Notes: a model not told the origin generated them from the sequence alone. Positions 45,613 through 54,580 are shown, numbered from the stretch's first letter. The stretch: DNA of 64,000 bases from Bacteroidales bacterium (GCA_017399865.1 JAFQAT010000058.1:55052-119051), one strand, 5' to 3'. Numbers and translations: made by a program.

Positions 45613-46593
45613 CTACTCGTCAAGACCTTCGATAGGCAGGATGTTGCCGTTCTCGTCATACTGGAGCTCGCAGACCTTGAGGCTCCTGAGCCATGTCTTT
45701 CCGCCTGAAGGAACGCTGTCGTGGTGGAAGAGCCACCATTTTCCGCCGAACTCGACGATAGAGTGGTGGGTTGTCCATCCTACAACAGGAGTCATGATCA
45801 CGCCCTTGTAAGTGAAAGGTCCGTAAGGGTTGTCACCTACCGCGTAGCAAAGGTAGTGGGTGTCACCTGTCGAGTATGACAGATAGTACTTGCCGTTGTA
45901 CTTATGCATCCATGATGCCTCGAAGAATCTGTATGGGTTGTCAGCTGTAAGTGGCTGTCCCTCCTCGTCAAGGATCTGAACAGGCTTTGGCTCTTCAGCA
46001 AAGCCGAGCATGTCCTCGCTCAGACGTACGACCCTGCTAGGAAGCGCAGGCTCCTTTCCTTCAGGAAGGTATGCGCTCTCGAGAGCCTTGTTGTCCTTGT
46101 AACGCTGAAGCTGTCCGCCCCAGAGACCGCCGAAGTACATATAGTATTCGCCATCCTCTTCGAATACGGCGAAGTCGATGCTGTAGCTGCCTCTTACAGG
46201 ATCTGGCTGAGGGATGAAAGGTCCTTCAGGCTTGTCGCTGATGGCAACTCCGAGACGGAAGATGTCGTTTCTGTCCTTAAGAGGGTAGTACATGTAGTAC
46301 TTGCCGTTCTTTCTTGCTACGTCGCAGTCCCAGAGCTGGCGTCCTGCCCATGGAATGTCAGCAACGTCGAGTACCTTGCCATGGTCAACTACCTCGGATG
46401 TCATTGGATCATCACCGTTAAGGCTGAGTACGTGGTAGTCCTTCATGTTGAAGTGGTCTCCGTTGTCGTTCTCTACGAAGTCAGCTGGTTCCCAGTCGTG
46501 TGAAGGGTAGATGTAAAGCTTACCGTCCCATACGTGTACGGAAGGGTCTGCCATATAGTCCCAAGGACAAAGATATCTTTTTTCAGTTTTCAT
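45613..46593 (-). CDS. GH43 family glycosidase (beta-xylosidase/arabinofuranosidase type)
   Basis: The 326-residue protein is a single five-bladed propeller. Catalytic residues fit GH43: Asp16 in MADPSV, Asp140 in YSIDFAVF and Glu225 in RFFEASWMHKY. No signal peptide is present, so it would act in the cytoplasm on imported oligosaccharides. It follows the GH10 gene by 18 bases in an operon with a GPH transporter, which fits xylo-oligosaccharide breakdown. Xylosidase or arabinofuranosidase activity cannot be decided from sequence. Confidence 0.88.
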   Translation of the reverse strand: MKTEKRYLCPWDYMADPSVHVWDGKLYIYPSHDWEPADFVENDNGDHFNMKDYHVLSLNGDDPMTSEVVDHGKVLDVADIPWAGRQLWDCDVARKNGKYYMYYPLKDRNDIFRLGVAISDKPEGPFIPQPDPVRGSYSIDFAVFEEDGEYYMYFGGLWGGQLQRYKDNKALESAYLPEGKEPALPSRVVRLSEDMLGFAEEPKPVQILDEEGQPLTADNPYRFFEASWMHKYNGKYYLSYSTGDTHYLCYAVGDNPYGPFTYKGVIMTPVVGWTTHHSIVEFGGKWWLFHHDSVPSGGKTWLRSLKVCELQYDENGNILPIEGLDE

Positions 46594-46611
46594 GTTTTAT
46601 GTGATTAACGA

Positions 46612-47694
46612 TTAATATTCTTTAAGGAAAGGTTTCATTTCGAGGTTGCGGTCGAAGAGGAGAGGGTAGTCTGTACGTCCCTCGACAGGCCAGTCGTTCT
46701 TCCATGAGTCGCCGTCGCTCACGCCCCATGCGGTCACGCGTGTGATCTTGTCAGCATGCTTGAGGAAGAGGTCCATCGAAGTCTTCATACGTGCGTTCCA
46801 CTCTGCTGAAACCTCTGCAGGAAGACCTTCTGCGTAAGGGTCAAGAGCCTTCTTGTACTCCTCTGTGTCAGCAACGTTGGCACCTGTGTTGACAGTCGGA
46901 ATTGCAGACATGTCCCACTCTGTGATCATCACGTTGACGCCTGTGCCGGCAAATGCGAGAAGGCTTTCCTCGAACTCTCCGAAGTCAGGATAGTCCATAC
47001 CCATATGGGCCTGCATTCCGATTCCGTCGATGCGGAGACCGCGTGCCTGGAGGTCCTTGATGATCTTTACATATGTTTCGCGTCTGCCCTTTACATTCTG
47101 ACCGTAGTCGTTCAGATAAAGCTCTGCATCAGGGTCAGCCTCGTGTGCATACTGGAATGCGAGAGGGATGAACTCCTCGCCGAGGATCTGGTAGAACGGG
47201 CTGTTCCTGTATGAGCCGTCCTCCACAATCGCCTCGTTCACCACGTCCCATCCGTTTACACGGCCCTTGTAACGGGTCACGATGGTGGTGATATGGTCCT
47301 TCATCCTCTGCTTGAGGACTTCTGAGGTCACGAAATCACCTTTTTCGTCGTATACGAACCAAGGTGCGAGCTGCGAGTGCCAGATGAGACAGTGACCGAT
47401 GATGAACATGTCGTTCGCCTCACCGAACTCCACGAACTTGTCGGCAAGTTCGAAGTTGTATACGTTCTCTTCAGGATGGATCTCTTCCGACTTCATGCAG
47501 TTCTCAGCCACGATAGAGCTGAAATGCTTCTTCAGAAGTTCCACTCCCTCCACGTCAGTTCCGCGGATCTCAGCCTCGTTGATAGCAGCTCCGATGTAGA
47601 ACTTGTCAGCGAAGGTGTCCTTCAGCGCCTTTTCTTCAGGGGCGCCGCATGATATTACGGCAGCAAGTGCTGCGATTATTGAAATCCTTTTCAT
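46612..47694 (-). CDS. GH10 endo-beta-1,4-xylanase, lipoprotein
   Basis: The 360-residue protein has a lipoprotein signal (lipobox VISC, Cys16) and one GH10 barrel. The acid/base is Glu154 in GWDVVNEAI and the nucleophile Glu259 in [22 protein letters not shown] is also characteristic. It cleaves the xylan backbone at the membrane or cell surface. It lies in order transporter-GH10-GH43, a common small xylan operon in Bacteroidetes. No carbohydrate-binding module is present. Confidence 0.95.
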   Translation of the reverse strand: MKRISIIAALAAVISCGAPEEKALKDTFADKFYIGAAINEAEIRGTDVEGVELLKKHFSSIVAENCMKSEEIHPEENVYNFELADKFVEFGEANDMFIIGHCLIWHSQLAPWFVYDEKGDFVTSEVLKQRMKDHITTIVTRYKGRVNGWDVVNEAIVEDGSYRNSPFYQILGEEFIPLAFQYAHEADPDAELYLNDYGQNVKGRRETYVKIIKDLQARGLRIDGIGMQAHMGMDYPDFGEFEESLLAFAGTGVNVMITEWDMSAIPTVNTGANVADTEEYKKALDPYAEGLPAEVSAEWNARMKTSMDLFLKHADKITRVTAWGVSDGDSWKNDWPVEGRTDYPLLFDRNLEMKPFLKEY

Positions 47695-47709
47695 AGTCAG
47701 GTCTGATCT

Positions 47710-49131
47710 TTATGCGTTCTTTGCTCTTGCTTCGATCTCAAGGTTGATCTTGTCGATCACGTCGTCCTCAAGCTCATACTTCGAGATGATGAACATTGCA
47801 AGGAAGAGAAGGGCTGCAGGAATTACGCATACAAGCCAGAGAATACCCTGCTCTGCAAGGGCTGTCTGCTGAGGAAGGGCTGCGTCAAAGCCTACGACTG
47901 CAAGCACGAGGCCAGGAACTACACCACCGAGGGCCATGCCGGCCTTGAAGAAGATACCTGTAAGAGCGTTCACGATACCTGCGATACGTCTTCCTGATGT
48001 GTACTCGCCGTATGAAACGACCTCAGGAACGAGGGCCCACATGTAGCCTGTAGCCACGATGATACCTGTACTCTTGACGAACTGAGCGATGCAGAGGAGC
48101 CAGAACTGCTTGAGAGCCTCTACCTGTACGAATATGTACATCATCGCCATGCCGACTACGGCTGTGCCGAGGAAGAGGTAGAACATTCCCTTCTTTCCGA
48201 TCTTGCGCTTGATTGCAGGGACGAGCGGCATGAAGATGAATGCCGGGATTGTTCCGAGCCACATGAATGCTGTGGTCATCATCGGAGTCGCACCTACATT
48301 ATATGTCATGAAATATGCATCTGCTGCATTTCCTACGCTCATCATGGCGAATGCAGTGATGAAGAAGAATGCGAGGACTCTCAAAGGACGGTTGCGGAGG
48401 AACTCCATCCAGAGGTCGCTTACCTTCACATTCTCAGACTCCTTGGCATCCATCACGACTCTTTCCTTGCACTGTGAGAAACAGAAGATCAGGAGGGCGA
48501 GGCCTGCGATGCCGAAGATGGTCATTGTGATGAACCATGCCGGTGCAGACTCAGGCTTGTCTGTGATTGCAGTGCCGTCAGCTGCGATCGGAGCGAAGAT
48601 GGCGATGACCATCGGAAGTGACTTCACGATGAGGGCTCCGAGGTTGGCCATGAACATACGTGTCGAAGTGAGGATTGTGATTTCCTCTGTATCACGTGTG
48701 AGAGATGAGTTGAGTGCGCCGTAAGGTACGTTGACCAAAGTGTAGCACATGCTCATGCCGACATATGTGATGTATGCATAAAGAAGCGAGCCGTTGAACT
48801 GGTTCCAGAAGCAGAGGATCGCGAGGCCTGCGAGCGGAATACCGCCGAGGATAAGCCATGAACGGTATTTTCCCCACTTAGGATTTCCCTTGTCGACGAA
48901 TGCTCCTACGATAGGGTCCCAGAGTACATCAACCAGACGGACGATGAGGAACATGAGCGCTGCTGCGCCTGGAGAAAGACCGAAGACATTTGTGTAGAAG
49001 AACAGAAGCCAGATGCTGACTGTCTGGTAGATGAGGTTCTGCGCCATGTCTCCGCTGCCGAAGCCGATGCGCTGAATCCATGAAAGCTTGTAGAAGCCTT
49101 TAGCTTCATTTGCATTGTTGTTCTGTGCCAT
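47710..49131 (-). CDS. GPH-type (MelB-like) sugar:cation symporter
   Basis: The 473-residue protein has about 12 membrane segments and GPH-family motifs: LSWIQRIGFGSGDMAQNLIY at the start, LWDPIVGAFVDKGNPKWGKY after helix 2, and a Gly/Arg-rich loop GYMWALVPEVVSYGEYTSGR. The family moves glycosides, pentosides and hexuronides with a cation. As the first gene of the GH10/GH43 operon, xylo-oligosaccharides are the likely substrate. Confidence 0.9.
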   Translation of the reverse strand: MAQNNNANEAKGFYKLSWIQRIGFGSGDMAQNLIYQTVSIWLLFFYTNVFGLSPGAAALMFLIVRLVDVLWDPIVGAFVDKGNPKWGKYRSWLILGGIPLAGLAILCFWNQFNGSLLYAYITYVGMSMCYTLVNVPYGALNSSLTRDTEEITILTSTRMFMANLGALIVKSLPMVIAIFAPIAADGTAITDKPESAPAWFITMTIFGIAGLALLIFCFSQCKERVVMDAKESENVKVSDLWMEFLRNRPLRVLAFFFITAFAMMSVGNAADAYFMTYNVGATPMMTTAFMWLGTIPAFIFMPLVPAIKRKIGKKGMFYLFLGTAVVGMAMMYIFVQVEALKQFWLLCIAQFVKSTGIIVATGYMWALVPEVVSYGEYTSGRRIAGIVNALTGIFFKAGMALGGVVPGLVLAVVGFDAALPQQTALAEQGILWLVCVIPAALLFLAMFIISKYELEDDVIDKINLEIEARAKNA

Positions 49132-49166
49132 GGTATTTAGTTTTAGCTATTATATTCTTCTTCATA

Positions 49167-49174
49167 CAAAGTTA
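49167..49174 (-). promoter_or_regulatory. Putative -7 element for the xylan operon
   Basis: The reverse strand has TAACTTTG, a full TAnnTTTG match 35 bases before the transporter ATG. No convincing -33 box was found. Confidence 0.45.
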
Positions 49175-49280
49175 TGTATTTTTATTTGTAAGTCTGATAA
49201 GATTGATTTCAATTTATATCAATATCGTAACATTTGACCCTTCTGTGACGGTTTCTGTTTACAAAGTCGAAGAAAATGCT

Positions 49281-49288
49281 TATCTTTA
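49281..49288 (+). promoter_or_regulatory. Putative -7 element for transketolase
   Basis: TATCTTTA fits seven of eight consensus positions, 48 bases before the transketolase start. With the xylan element on the other strand it explains the AT-rich 205-base gap 49132-49336, where nothing else was seen. Confidence 0.35.
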
Positions 49289-49336
49289 TTCGATTTTTAA
49301 AATACATGTAACTAAACTAATCCTAATTATAATAAC

Positions 49337-51352
49337 ATGAACGACAAGAAAGTTATGAACATGGCTGCGGACAATATCAGGATTCTCGCAGCTTCAATGG
49401 TGGAAAAAGCAAAGTCAGGCCATCCTGGCGGAGCCATGGGAGGAGCCGACTTCATCAACGTGCTCTATTCGGAGTATCTCCAGTATGACCCTGAAAACCC
49501 TAAGTGGGAAGGTCGTGACCGTTTCTTCCTGGATCCGGGCCATATGGCACCGATGCTTTATTCGCAGCTTGCTCTCGCAGGTAAGTTCTCTCTTGAAGAG
49601 CTCCAGCAGCTCCGCCAGTGGGAGTCTCCGACTCCGGGCCATCCTGAAGTGGACATCATGCGCGGAATCGAGAATACATCAGGTCCTCTCGGACAGGGTC
49701 ATGTATTCGCAGTGGGAGCGGCGATCGCTGCCAAGTTCCTTGCAGCCCGCACAGGAAACCCTACCTTCGCAAAGGAGACAATCTATGCATATATTTCTGA
49801 CGGCGGCGTCCAGGAAGAGATCTCTCAGGGAGCCGGCCGCATCGCAGGCCACCTCGGCCTCGGCAACCTCGTGATGTTCTACGACTCGAATGACATCCAG
49901 CTCTCTACAGAGTGCGGTGAAGTGATGACCGAAGACACAGAGATGAAGTACCGCGCATGGGGATGGCATGTCATCACCATCAACGGTAACGACTGCGACC
50001 AGATCCGTGCAGCCCTCGACGAGGCAAAGACAGTGAACGACCGTCCTGTCCTCATCATCGGAAAGTGCGTGATGGGCAAGGGAGCCCTCAAGGCAGACGG
50101 CTCGTCATACGAGCGCAACTGCAAGACCCACGGCGCACCTCTCGGCGGCGACGCTTTCAAGAATACAGTGGCGAACCTCGGCGGCGATCCTGAGAATCCA
50201 TTCGTGATCTTCGACGAAGTGAAGGCTCTCTATGCAAAGCGTGCTGAAGAGCTCAAGGCAGTGGTTGCAGAGCGTTATGCAGAGGAGAAGGCATGGGCAG
50301 AGGCAAATCCTGAAAAGGCTGCCGCACAGGCAGAGTGGTTCAGCGGAGCTGCTCCTAAGGTAGACTGGTCTGCAGTACAGCAGAAGGCCGGCGATGCTAC
50401 AAGAAACGCATCTGCAGCCGTTCTCAGCCAGCTCGCAAAGCAGGTTCCTAACATGGTCTGCGCATCAGCTGACCTCTCTAACTCAGACAAGACCGACGGC
50501 TTCCTCAAGGAGACCAAGGCATTCACATCTGGTGACTTCAGCGGAGCATTCTTCCAGGCAGGTGTCGCAGAGCTTACAATGGCATGCTGCTGCATCGGTA
50601 TGGCTCTCCACGGCGGTGTGATCGCGGCTTGCGGTACATTCTTCGTATTCTCTGACTACATGAAGCCGGCGGTTCGTATGGCTGCCCTCATGGAGCTCCC
50701 AGTGAAGTTCATCTGGACACATGACGCATTCCGCGTAGGTGAAGACGGCCCTACTCACGAGCCTGTAGAGCAGGAGGCGCAGATCCGCCTCATGGAGAAG
50801 CTCAAGAACCACCATGGAAAGAACTCTGTTCTCGTGCTCCGTCCTGCAGACTCAATCGAGACAACGCAGTGCTGGAAGATGGCGATGGAGAATGTAGACA
50901 CTCCTACTGCCCTCATCTTCTCACGCCAGAACATCGAGCAGCTTCCTGAAGGAAACGACTATGCCCAGGCAGAAAAGGGTGCATACATCGTTGCCGGTTC
51001 AGAGGAGAATCCTGACGTCATCCTCGTGGCATCTGGCTCTGAGGTCGCTACCCTCGTGGCAGGCGCAGCCCTTCTCCGTGAAGACGGCCTCAAGGTGCGC
51101 ATCGTAAGTTGCCCTTCAGAAGGACTCTTCCGCACCCAGCCTAAGGAGTACCAGCAGGCAGTCCTCCCTTGCGGAGCGAAGATCTTCGGTCTTACGGCAG
51201 GTCTTCCTGTGAACCTCGAAGGTCTCGTAGGATGTAACGGAAAGGTATTCGGTCTTGAAAGCTTCGGCTTCTCAGCTCCTTACAAGGTGCTTGACGAGAA
51301 GCTTGGCTTCACTGCTCAGAATGTCTACAATCAGGTAAAGGCTATGTTCTAG
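49337..51352 (+). CDS. tkt: Transketolase
   Basis: The 671-residue protein is full length. The TPP-binding and N-terminal motifs are present (KSGHPGGAMGGADFINVLYS, GPLGQGHVFAVGAAIA, YISDGGVQEE), as are the pyrimidine-domain blocks (ELTMACCCIGMALHGGVIAA, THDAFRVGEDGPTHEPVEQ) and a C-terminal domain. It moves two-carbon units between sugar phosphates in the pentose phosphate pathway. Its placement beside a xylan operon fits the use of xylose-derived pentose phosphates, though it may simply be the housekeeping copy. GH97 follows 14 bases later. Confidence 0.96.
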   Translation: MNDKKVMNMAADNIRILAASMVEKAKSGHPGGAMGGADFINVLYSEYLQYDPENPKWEGRDRFFLDPGHMAPMLYSQLALAGKFSLEELQQLRQWESPTPGHPEVDIMRGIENTSGPLGQGHVFAVGAAIAAKFLAARTGNPTFAKETIYAYISDGGVQEEISQGAGRIAGHLGLGNLVMFYDSNDIQLSTECGEVMTEDTEMKYRAWGWHVITINGNDCDQIRAALDEAKTVNDRPVLIIGKCVMGKGALKADGSSYERNCKTHGAPLGGDAFKNTVANLGGDPENPFVIFDEVKALYAKRAEELKAVVAERYAEEKAWAEANPEKAAAQAEWFSGAAPKVDWSAVQQKAGDATRNASAAVLSQLAKQVPNMVCASADLSNSDKTDGFLKETKAFTSGDFSGAFFQAGVAELTMACCCIGMALHGGVIAACGTFFVFSDYMKPAVRMAALMELPVKFIWTHDAFRVGEDGPTHEPVEQEAQIRLMEKLKNHHGKNSVLVLRPADSIETTQCWKMAMENVDTPTALIFSRQNIEQLPEGNDYAQAEKGAYIVAGSEENPDVILVASGSEVATLVAGAALLREDGLKVRIVSCPSEGLFRTQPKEYQQAVLPCGAKIFGLTAGLPVNLEGLVGCNGKVFGLESFGFSAPYKVLDEKLGFTAQNVYNQVKAMF

Positions 51353-51366
51353 CATTTTCTGAAACT

Positions 51367-53361
51367 ATGAAAAGATTGATTTCTACAATATTGGTGGCCG
51401 TGGTGAGTTTCTCCGCGGCCATCGTGCTGAAAGCGGGTCAATACGATGCTTATATCGCCAGTCCGCGCGGAGAGACCACAGTCTTGGTCTTTACACAGGA
51501 CGGCAAAGCCTATTATCAGGTTGAGCATCATAGTGATCCCTTTATTTCCACTTCACGCCTTGGCCTTCGTACGAATGCCTTTGATTTTTCCGAACTTGAA
51601 TTTGTCTCAATGGACAAGGAACACATCAGCGGTACATATCAGATGGACAGGAGCAAGGCTTCGGAGATGTCGTATGATGTTACAAAGGCTGTTTGTACAT
51701 TCAGGAATAAGGAAGGCAAGACTCTTCAGGTAGAGTTCAGGGTAGGGAGCAATGATGTCGCTTTCCGTTACTTCATTCCGAAGGAAGGGGAGACAGGAAG
51801 CGTCAGGATCCTTGAAGAGCTTACCGAGTTCAGCTTCAATGATACGCCGGAACATGACTTTCTGAAGACATATCTTACCCCTCAGAGCCACGCTCTGATC
51901 GGCTGGAAGCGTACGAAGCCTAGTTATGAGGAGTATTATGGCATAGGAAAGCCTGTGACAGCGCCGAGCGGTTATGGCCACGGCTATACGTTCCCGGCTC
52001 TTTTCCAGCTAGGTGGAAACGGATGGGTGCTTGTCAGCGAGACAGGAGTGGACGGACGTTTCTGCGGTTCAAGGCTGAGCGAGCATTATCAGACTTCTGG
52101 AAACTTCCAGGGCTGTGTCGGCGCTTCGTACAAGATCGAATATCCTATGGCGGAAGAGAACAACGGCAATGGAACATCCGAGCCCGGAATCGCAATCCCT
52201 GGCGGAACGCCTTGGAGGACAATAACTTTGGGTGAGACTCTGGCTCCGATAGTGGAGACGACAGTCGCGTGGGACCATATCGAGCCTCTCTACAAGACCG
52301 ACAAGAACTATCAGTTCGGCAAGTCGGCATGGAGCTGGATCGTATGGCAGGATGCCAGCATGAACATGCAGGACCAGAAGACATATGTGGATATGGCCTC
52401 GGAGATGGGACTACCTTATCTGCTTGTAGACGCCCTCTGGGACCAGAACCTCGGCTACGAAGGCATCGAGGAGCTTGCTGCATATGCGAAGTCAAAGAAT
52501 GTCGACCTCTTCCTGTGGTACAGCTCGAGCGGATGGTGGAACGACATAGTCCAGGGACCGTACAACGTGATGAGCAACCCCATCCTCCGCAAGAGGGACA
52601 TGCGCTGGATGAAGGAGATCGGTGTGAAGGGTATCAAGGTGGACTTCTTCGGAGGCGACAAGCAGGAGACCATGCTTTATTATGAGTCGATTCTCAGCGA
52701 CGCAGACGACAACGGTCTTATGTGTATCTTCCATGGAGCGACCCTTCCTCGCGGTTGGGAGAAGCTTTATCCTAACTATGTGGGAAGCGAGGCGGTACGC
52801 GCTTCTGAAAACCTCGTATTCTCTCAGTATGAATGTGACCAGGAGGCACAGGCGGCCTGCCTGCATCCTTTCATCCGCAATACTGTCGGATCCATGGAGT
52901 TCGGAGGCTGTTTCCTCAATGAGCGTCTAAGCCGCGGCAATAACCGCGGTACCACACGCAGGACTACAGATGTATTCCAGATCTCGACTCTCGTCCTCTA
53001 TCAGAACGCAGTTCAGATGCTGGCGATCGCCCCTAACAACCTGACAGACGCGCCTCAGCTTTGTCTGGACTTCATAAAGGAAGTTCCTACTACATGGGAT
53101 GAGACGCGTTACATCGCAGGTTTCCCGGGAGAGAATGTCGTAGTGGCGCGCAGGAACGGCGACAAATGGTATGTTGCGGCAGTAAATGCTGTCGACAGAC
53201 CGGTTGAATTCAAGGTAAGGGATATCCTTGAGAAGCTTGGAGTTGAGGATGTTCCTGTACGTCTGATTGACGGAGGCAATGAGCCTGTCGAGTCATCTGT
53301 CAAGGCTTCGAAGAAGGTTTCCGTAGCAAAGAATGATGCGGCTGTCCTGATTATCGGATAG
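51367..53361 (+). CDS. GH97 glycoside hydrolase, secreted
   Basis: The 664-residue protein has a signal peptide (about 1-24), the GH97 N-terminal beta-sandwich (~30-270), a catalytic barrel with YLLVDALWDQNLGYEGIEEL and GIKVDFFGGDKQETMLYYE, and a C-terminal beta domain. Known members are alpha-glucosidases (inverting) or alpha-galactosidases (retaining). The Asp in GIKVDF sits where retaining members have their nucleophile, so the retaining alpha-galactosidase type is favoured, but this is inference. It follows transketolase closely and ends at a long stem-loop. Confidence 0.88.
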   Translation: MKRLISTILVAVVSFSAAIVLKAGQYDAYIASPRGETTVLVFTQDGKAYYQVEHHSDPFISTSRLGLRTNAFDFSELEFVSMDKEHISGTYQMDRSKASEMSYDVTKAVCTFRNKEGKTLQVEFRVGSNDVAFRYFIPKEGETGSVRILEELTEFSFNDTPEHDFLKTYLTPQSHALIGWKRTKPSYEEYYGIGKPVTAPSGYGHGYTFPALFQLGGNGWVLVSETGVDGRFCGSRLSEHYQTSGNFQGCVGASYKIEYPMAEENNGNGTSEPGIAIPGGTPWRTITLGETLAPIVETTVAWDHIEPLYKTDKNYQFGKSAWSWIVWQDASMNMQDQKTYVDMASEMGLPYLLVDALWDQNLGYEGIEELAAYAKSKNVDLFLWYSSSGWWNDIVQGPYNVMSNPILRKRDMRWMKEIGVKGIKVDFFGGDKQETMLYYESILSDADDNGLMCIFHGATLPRGWEKLYPNYVGSEAVRASENLVFSQYECDQEAQAACLHPFIRNTVGSMEFGGCFLNERLSRGNNRGTTRRTTDVFQISTLVLYQNAVQMLAIAPNNLTDAPQLCLDFIKEVPTTWDETRYIAGFPGENVVVARRNGDKWYVAAVNAVDRPVEFKVRDILEKLGVEDVPVRLIDGGNEPVESSVKASKKVSVAKNDAAVLIIG

Positions 53362-53370
53362 TCCTTATAC

Positions 53371-53472
53371 AAATTCCAGCAGCCTGCTGTTTTTGAGCGA
53401 CATTGTCTCCCGAAAAGGGAGGGGACCCACGGAGTGGGGAGGATCGCCGGAAACAGCAGGCTGCTGGAATTT
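53371..53472. terminator. Composite bidirectional terminator with GC-rich palindromic element in its loop
   Basis: A perfect 22-bp stem (53371-53392 with 53451-53472; outer end AAATTCCAGCAGCC) lies between the convergent GH97 and S24-like genes. The 58-base loop contains CTCCC/GGGAG and GACCC...GGGGAGG palindromes, the same design as the loop at 45498-45600. The right arm ends just before the S24-like gene's stop. Confidence 0.75.
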
Positions 53473-53481
53473 TGTCGTGTG

Positions 53482-54171
53482 CTAGATGTTCGTGATGAGG
53501 ACTCCGACCACACGGAAGACATTGATGATGTCGCTGTATGGGAGTTCGAAGTCAGGGAAGTCCTGATGGTTCTCTGCTATGAATGTCAAGGTTCCGGCTT
53601 CCGGACCGTTGTCCACAATCCTTCGGAGGAACATTCCGCTGGACTTGGTGTCCACTACGTAGATCTCTCCGTTGATGATTGTAGATCCCTTAGGCATTCT
53701 TCTGAGGGCTACAAGATAGCCTCTGCAGATTCTTGGGGCCATTGCGTCGCCCGGGCAGGTCGCGAACATGTCGTGCTTCTGGAAGTGCGGAACAGGCGGC
53801 AGCCTGTCTACAGAAGACGATGTGACCACATAATCGTAAATATTGATATCAGGTGCTCTGAAAAGTCTTGCGGGAACTACAGGGATGTCATCTTCATGGT
53901 TAAGTTCAGGATGGTCGTCAAGCATGCCGTCGGTATGGGGCATTTCCTGCGGATCGAACATAGGGCCTTCTCCTGTCAGTAGCCAGTTAGATCTGAACCC
54001 GAATGCATTGCTCCATTTTGCTGCGGAGTTCTTTCCGAAGGGGCGGCCGTTAAGCTGATTGCTCACGGCCGCAGGCTGGACGTCAAGCATCTTGGCCACA
54101 TCTGTCTGGGAGATTCCGGCCTCGGAGAAATACTCCTTGATTTTTTTGCCTATTTCCAGTGCGTTTAACAT
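53482..54171 (-). CDS. XRE-type regulator with degenerate S24 (LexA-like) domain
   Basis: The 229-residue protein has an N-terminal helix-turn-helix (~5-65: GISQTDVAKMLDVQPAAVSN) and a C-terminal S24 domain (~110-225). In self-cleaving members a Ser follows GD and a Lys lies downstream; here the motif reads CPGDAMAPRI with Ala143, and the Lys position reads LRRI (Arg183/184). It therefore looks unable to cut itself and may be a plain dimeric repressor. It is divergent from a small membrane protein gene across a promoter-rich gap that is its likely target. Confidence 0.88.
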   Translation of the reverse strand: MLNALEIGKKIKEYFSEAGISQTDVAKMLDVQPAAVSNQLNGRPFGKNSAAKWSNAFGFRSNWLLTGEGPMFDPQEMPHTDGMLDDHPELNHEDDIPVVPARLFRAPDINIYDYVVTSSSVDRLPPVPHFQKHDMFATCPGDAMAPRICRGYLVALRRMPKGSTIINGEIYVVDTKSSGMFLRRIVDNGPEAGTLTFIAENHQDFPDFELPYSDIINVFRVVGVLITNI

Positions 54172-54349
54172 ACTTAGTGATGTACTTTACAAAAAATGTG
54201 TATAAAAATTCACAAAAGTGTTGTGAGTTTACGGATTTGGTGTTATGTTTGCATAACTCTTTTGCAACTGGGTGCAAATATAACACATTTTGTGAATATT
54301 CCCCCGAAAATAGAGCAAAAAGTATACATAAAGTGTAAATATTAGTGTT
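54172..54349. promoter_or_regulatory. Divergent promoter/operator region
   Basis: On the plus strand TTG (54221-54223), a 20-base spacer and TATGTTTG (54244-54251) make a good -33/-7 pair for the small membrane gene. On the reverse strand TATATTTG (54275-54282) faces the S24-like gene. Two TGTG-type palindromes flank them: CACAA-N5-TTGTG at 54211-54225 and CACA-TTT-TGTG at 54284-54294. They are plausible operators for the S24-like protein, which is inference. Confidence 0.55.
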
Positions 54350-54565
54350 ATGGCTAAGACTATCAATATCAGAAACAAGCCGATCCGCATTACTCTGGAG
54401 AAGGTGCTGGCTTCGATATGCTTCCTTGCGGGATTTGTTTTCCTTGTTGTTGCTTTGCTTGGTCTTTGGCGTCATTTCTTTACCATGGGAATATGCTTCG
54501 CTGTAGGAGTCATGGCTTCTGACGAACTTCCTGAGGTAGTGGACGAAAAAAAGCGTCACATGTAG
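54350..54565 (+). CDS. Small membrane protein, unknown function
   Basis: This 71-residue protein has a basic N-terminus (RNKPIRITLEKVL) and one long hydrophobic stretch (~20-52) that could be one or two membrane helices, then an acidic/basic tail. I do not recognise the family. It has a good promoter match upstream, starts with a clean ATG and is divergent from the S24-like regulator, so it is probably real. Its last codons form part of the terminator of the facing peptidase gene. Confidence 0.6.
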   Translation: MAKTINIRNKPIRITLEKVLASICFLAGFVFLVVALLGLWRHFFTMGICFAVGVMASDELPEVVDEKKRHM

Positions 54566-54571
54566 TGACGC
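54545..54571 (-). terminator. Terminator of the S9 peptidase gene, inside a facing gene's 3' end
   Basis: GCGTCAC (54553-54559) and GTGACGC (54565-54571) form a 7-bp stem with a five-base loop. On the reverse strand it is followed by a run of seven Ts. It lies ten bases after the S9 peptidase stop and overlaps the last codons and stop of the small membrane protein gene. Confidence 0.8.
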
Positions 54572-54580
54572 CTTCTGTCT

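Noticed and set aside
45523-45708. Small plus-strand open frame over the composite terminator
   Set aside because: It runs through the stem-loop and into the reverse-strand GH43 gene; no start signal or homology.
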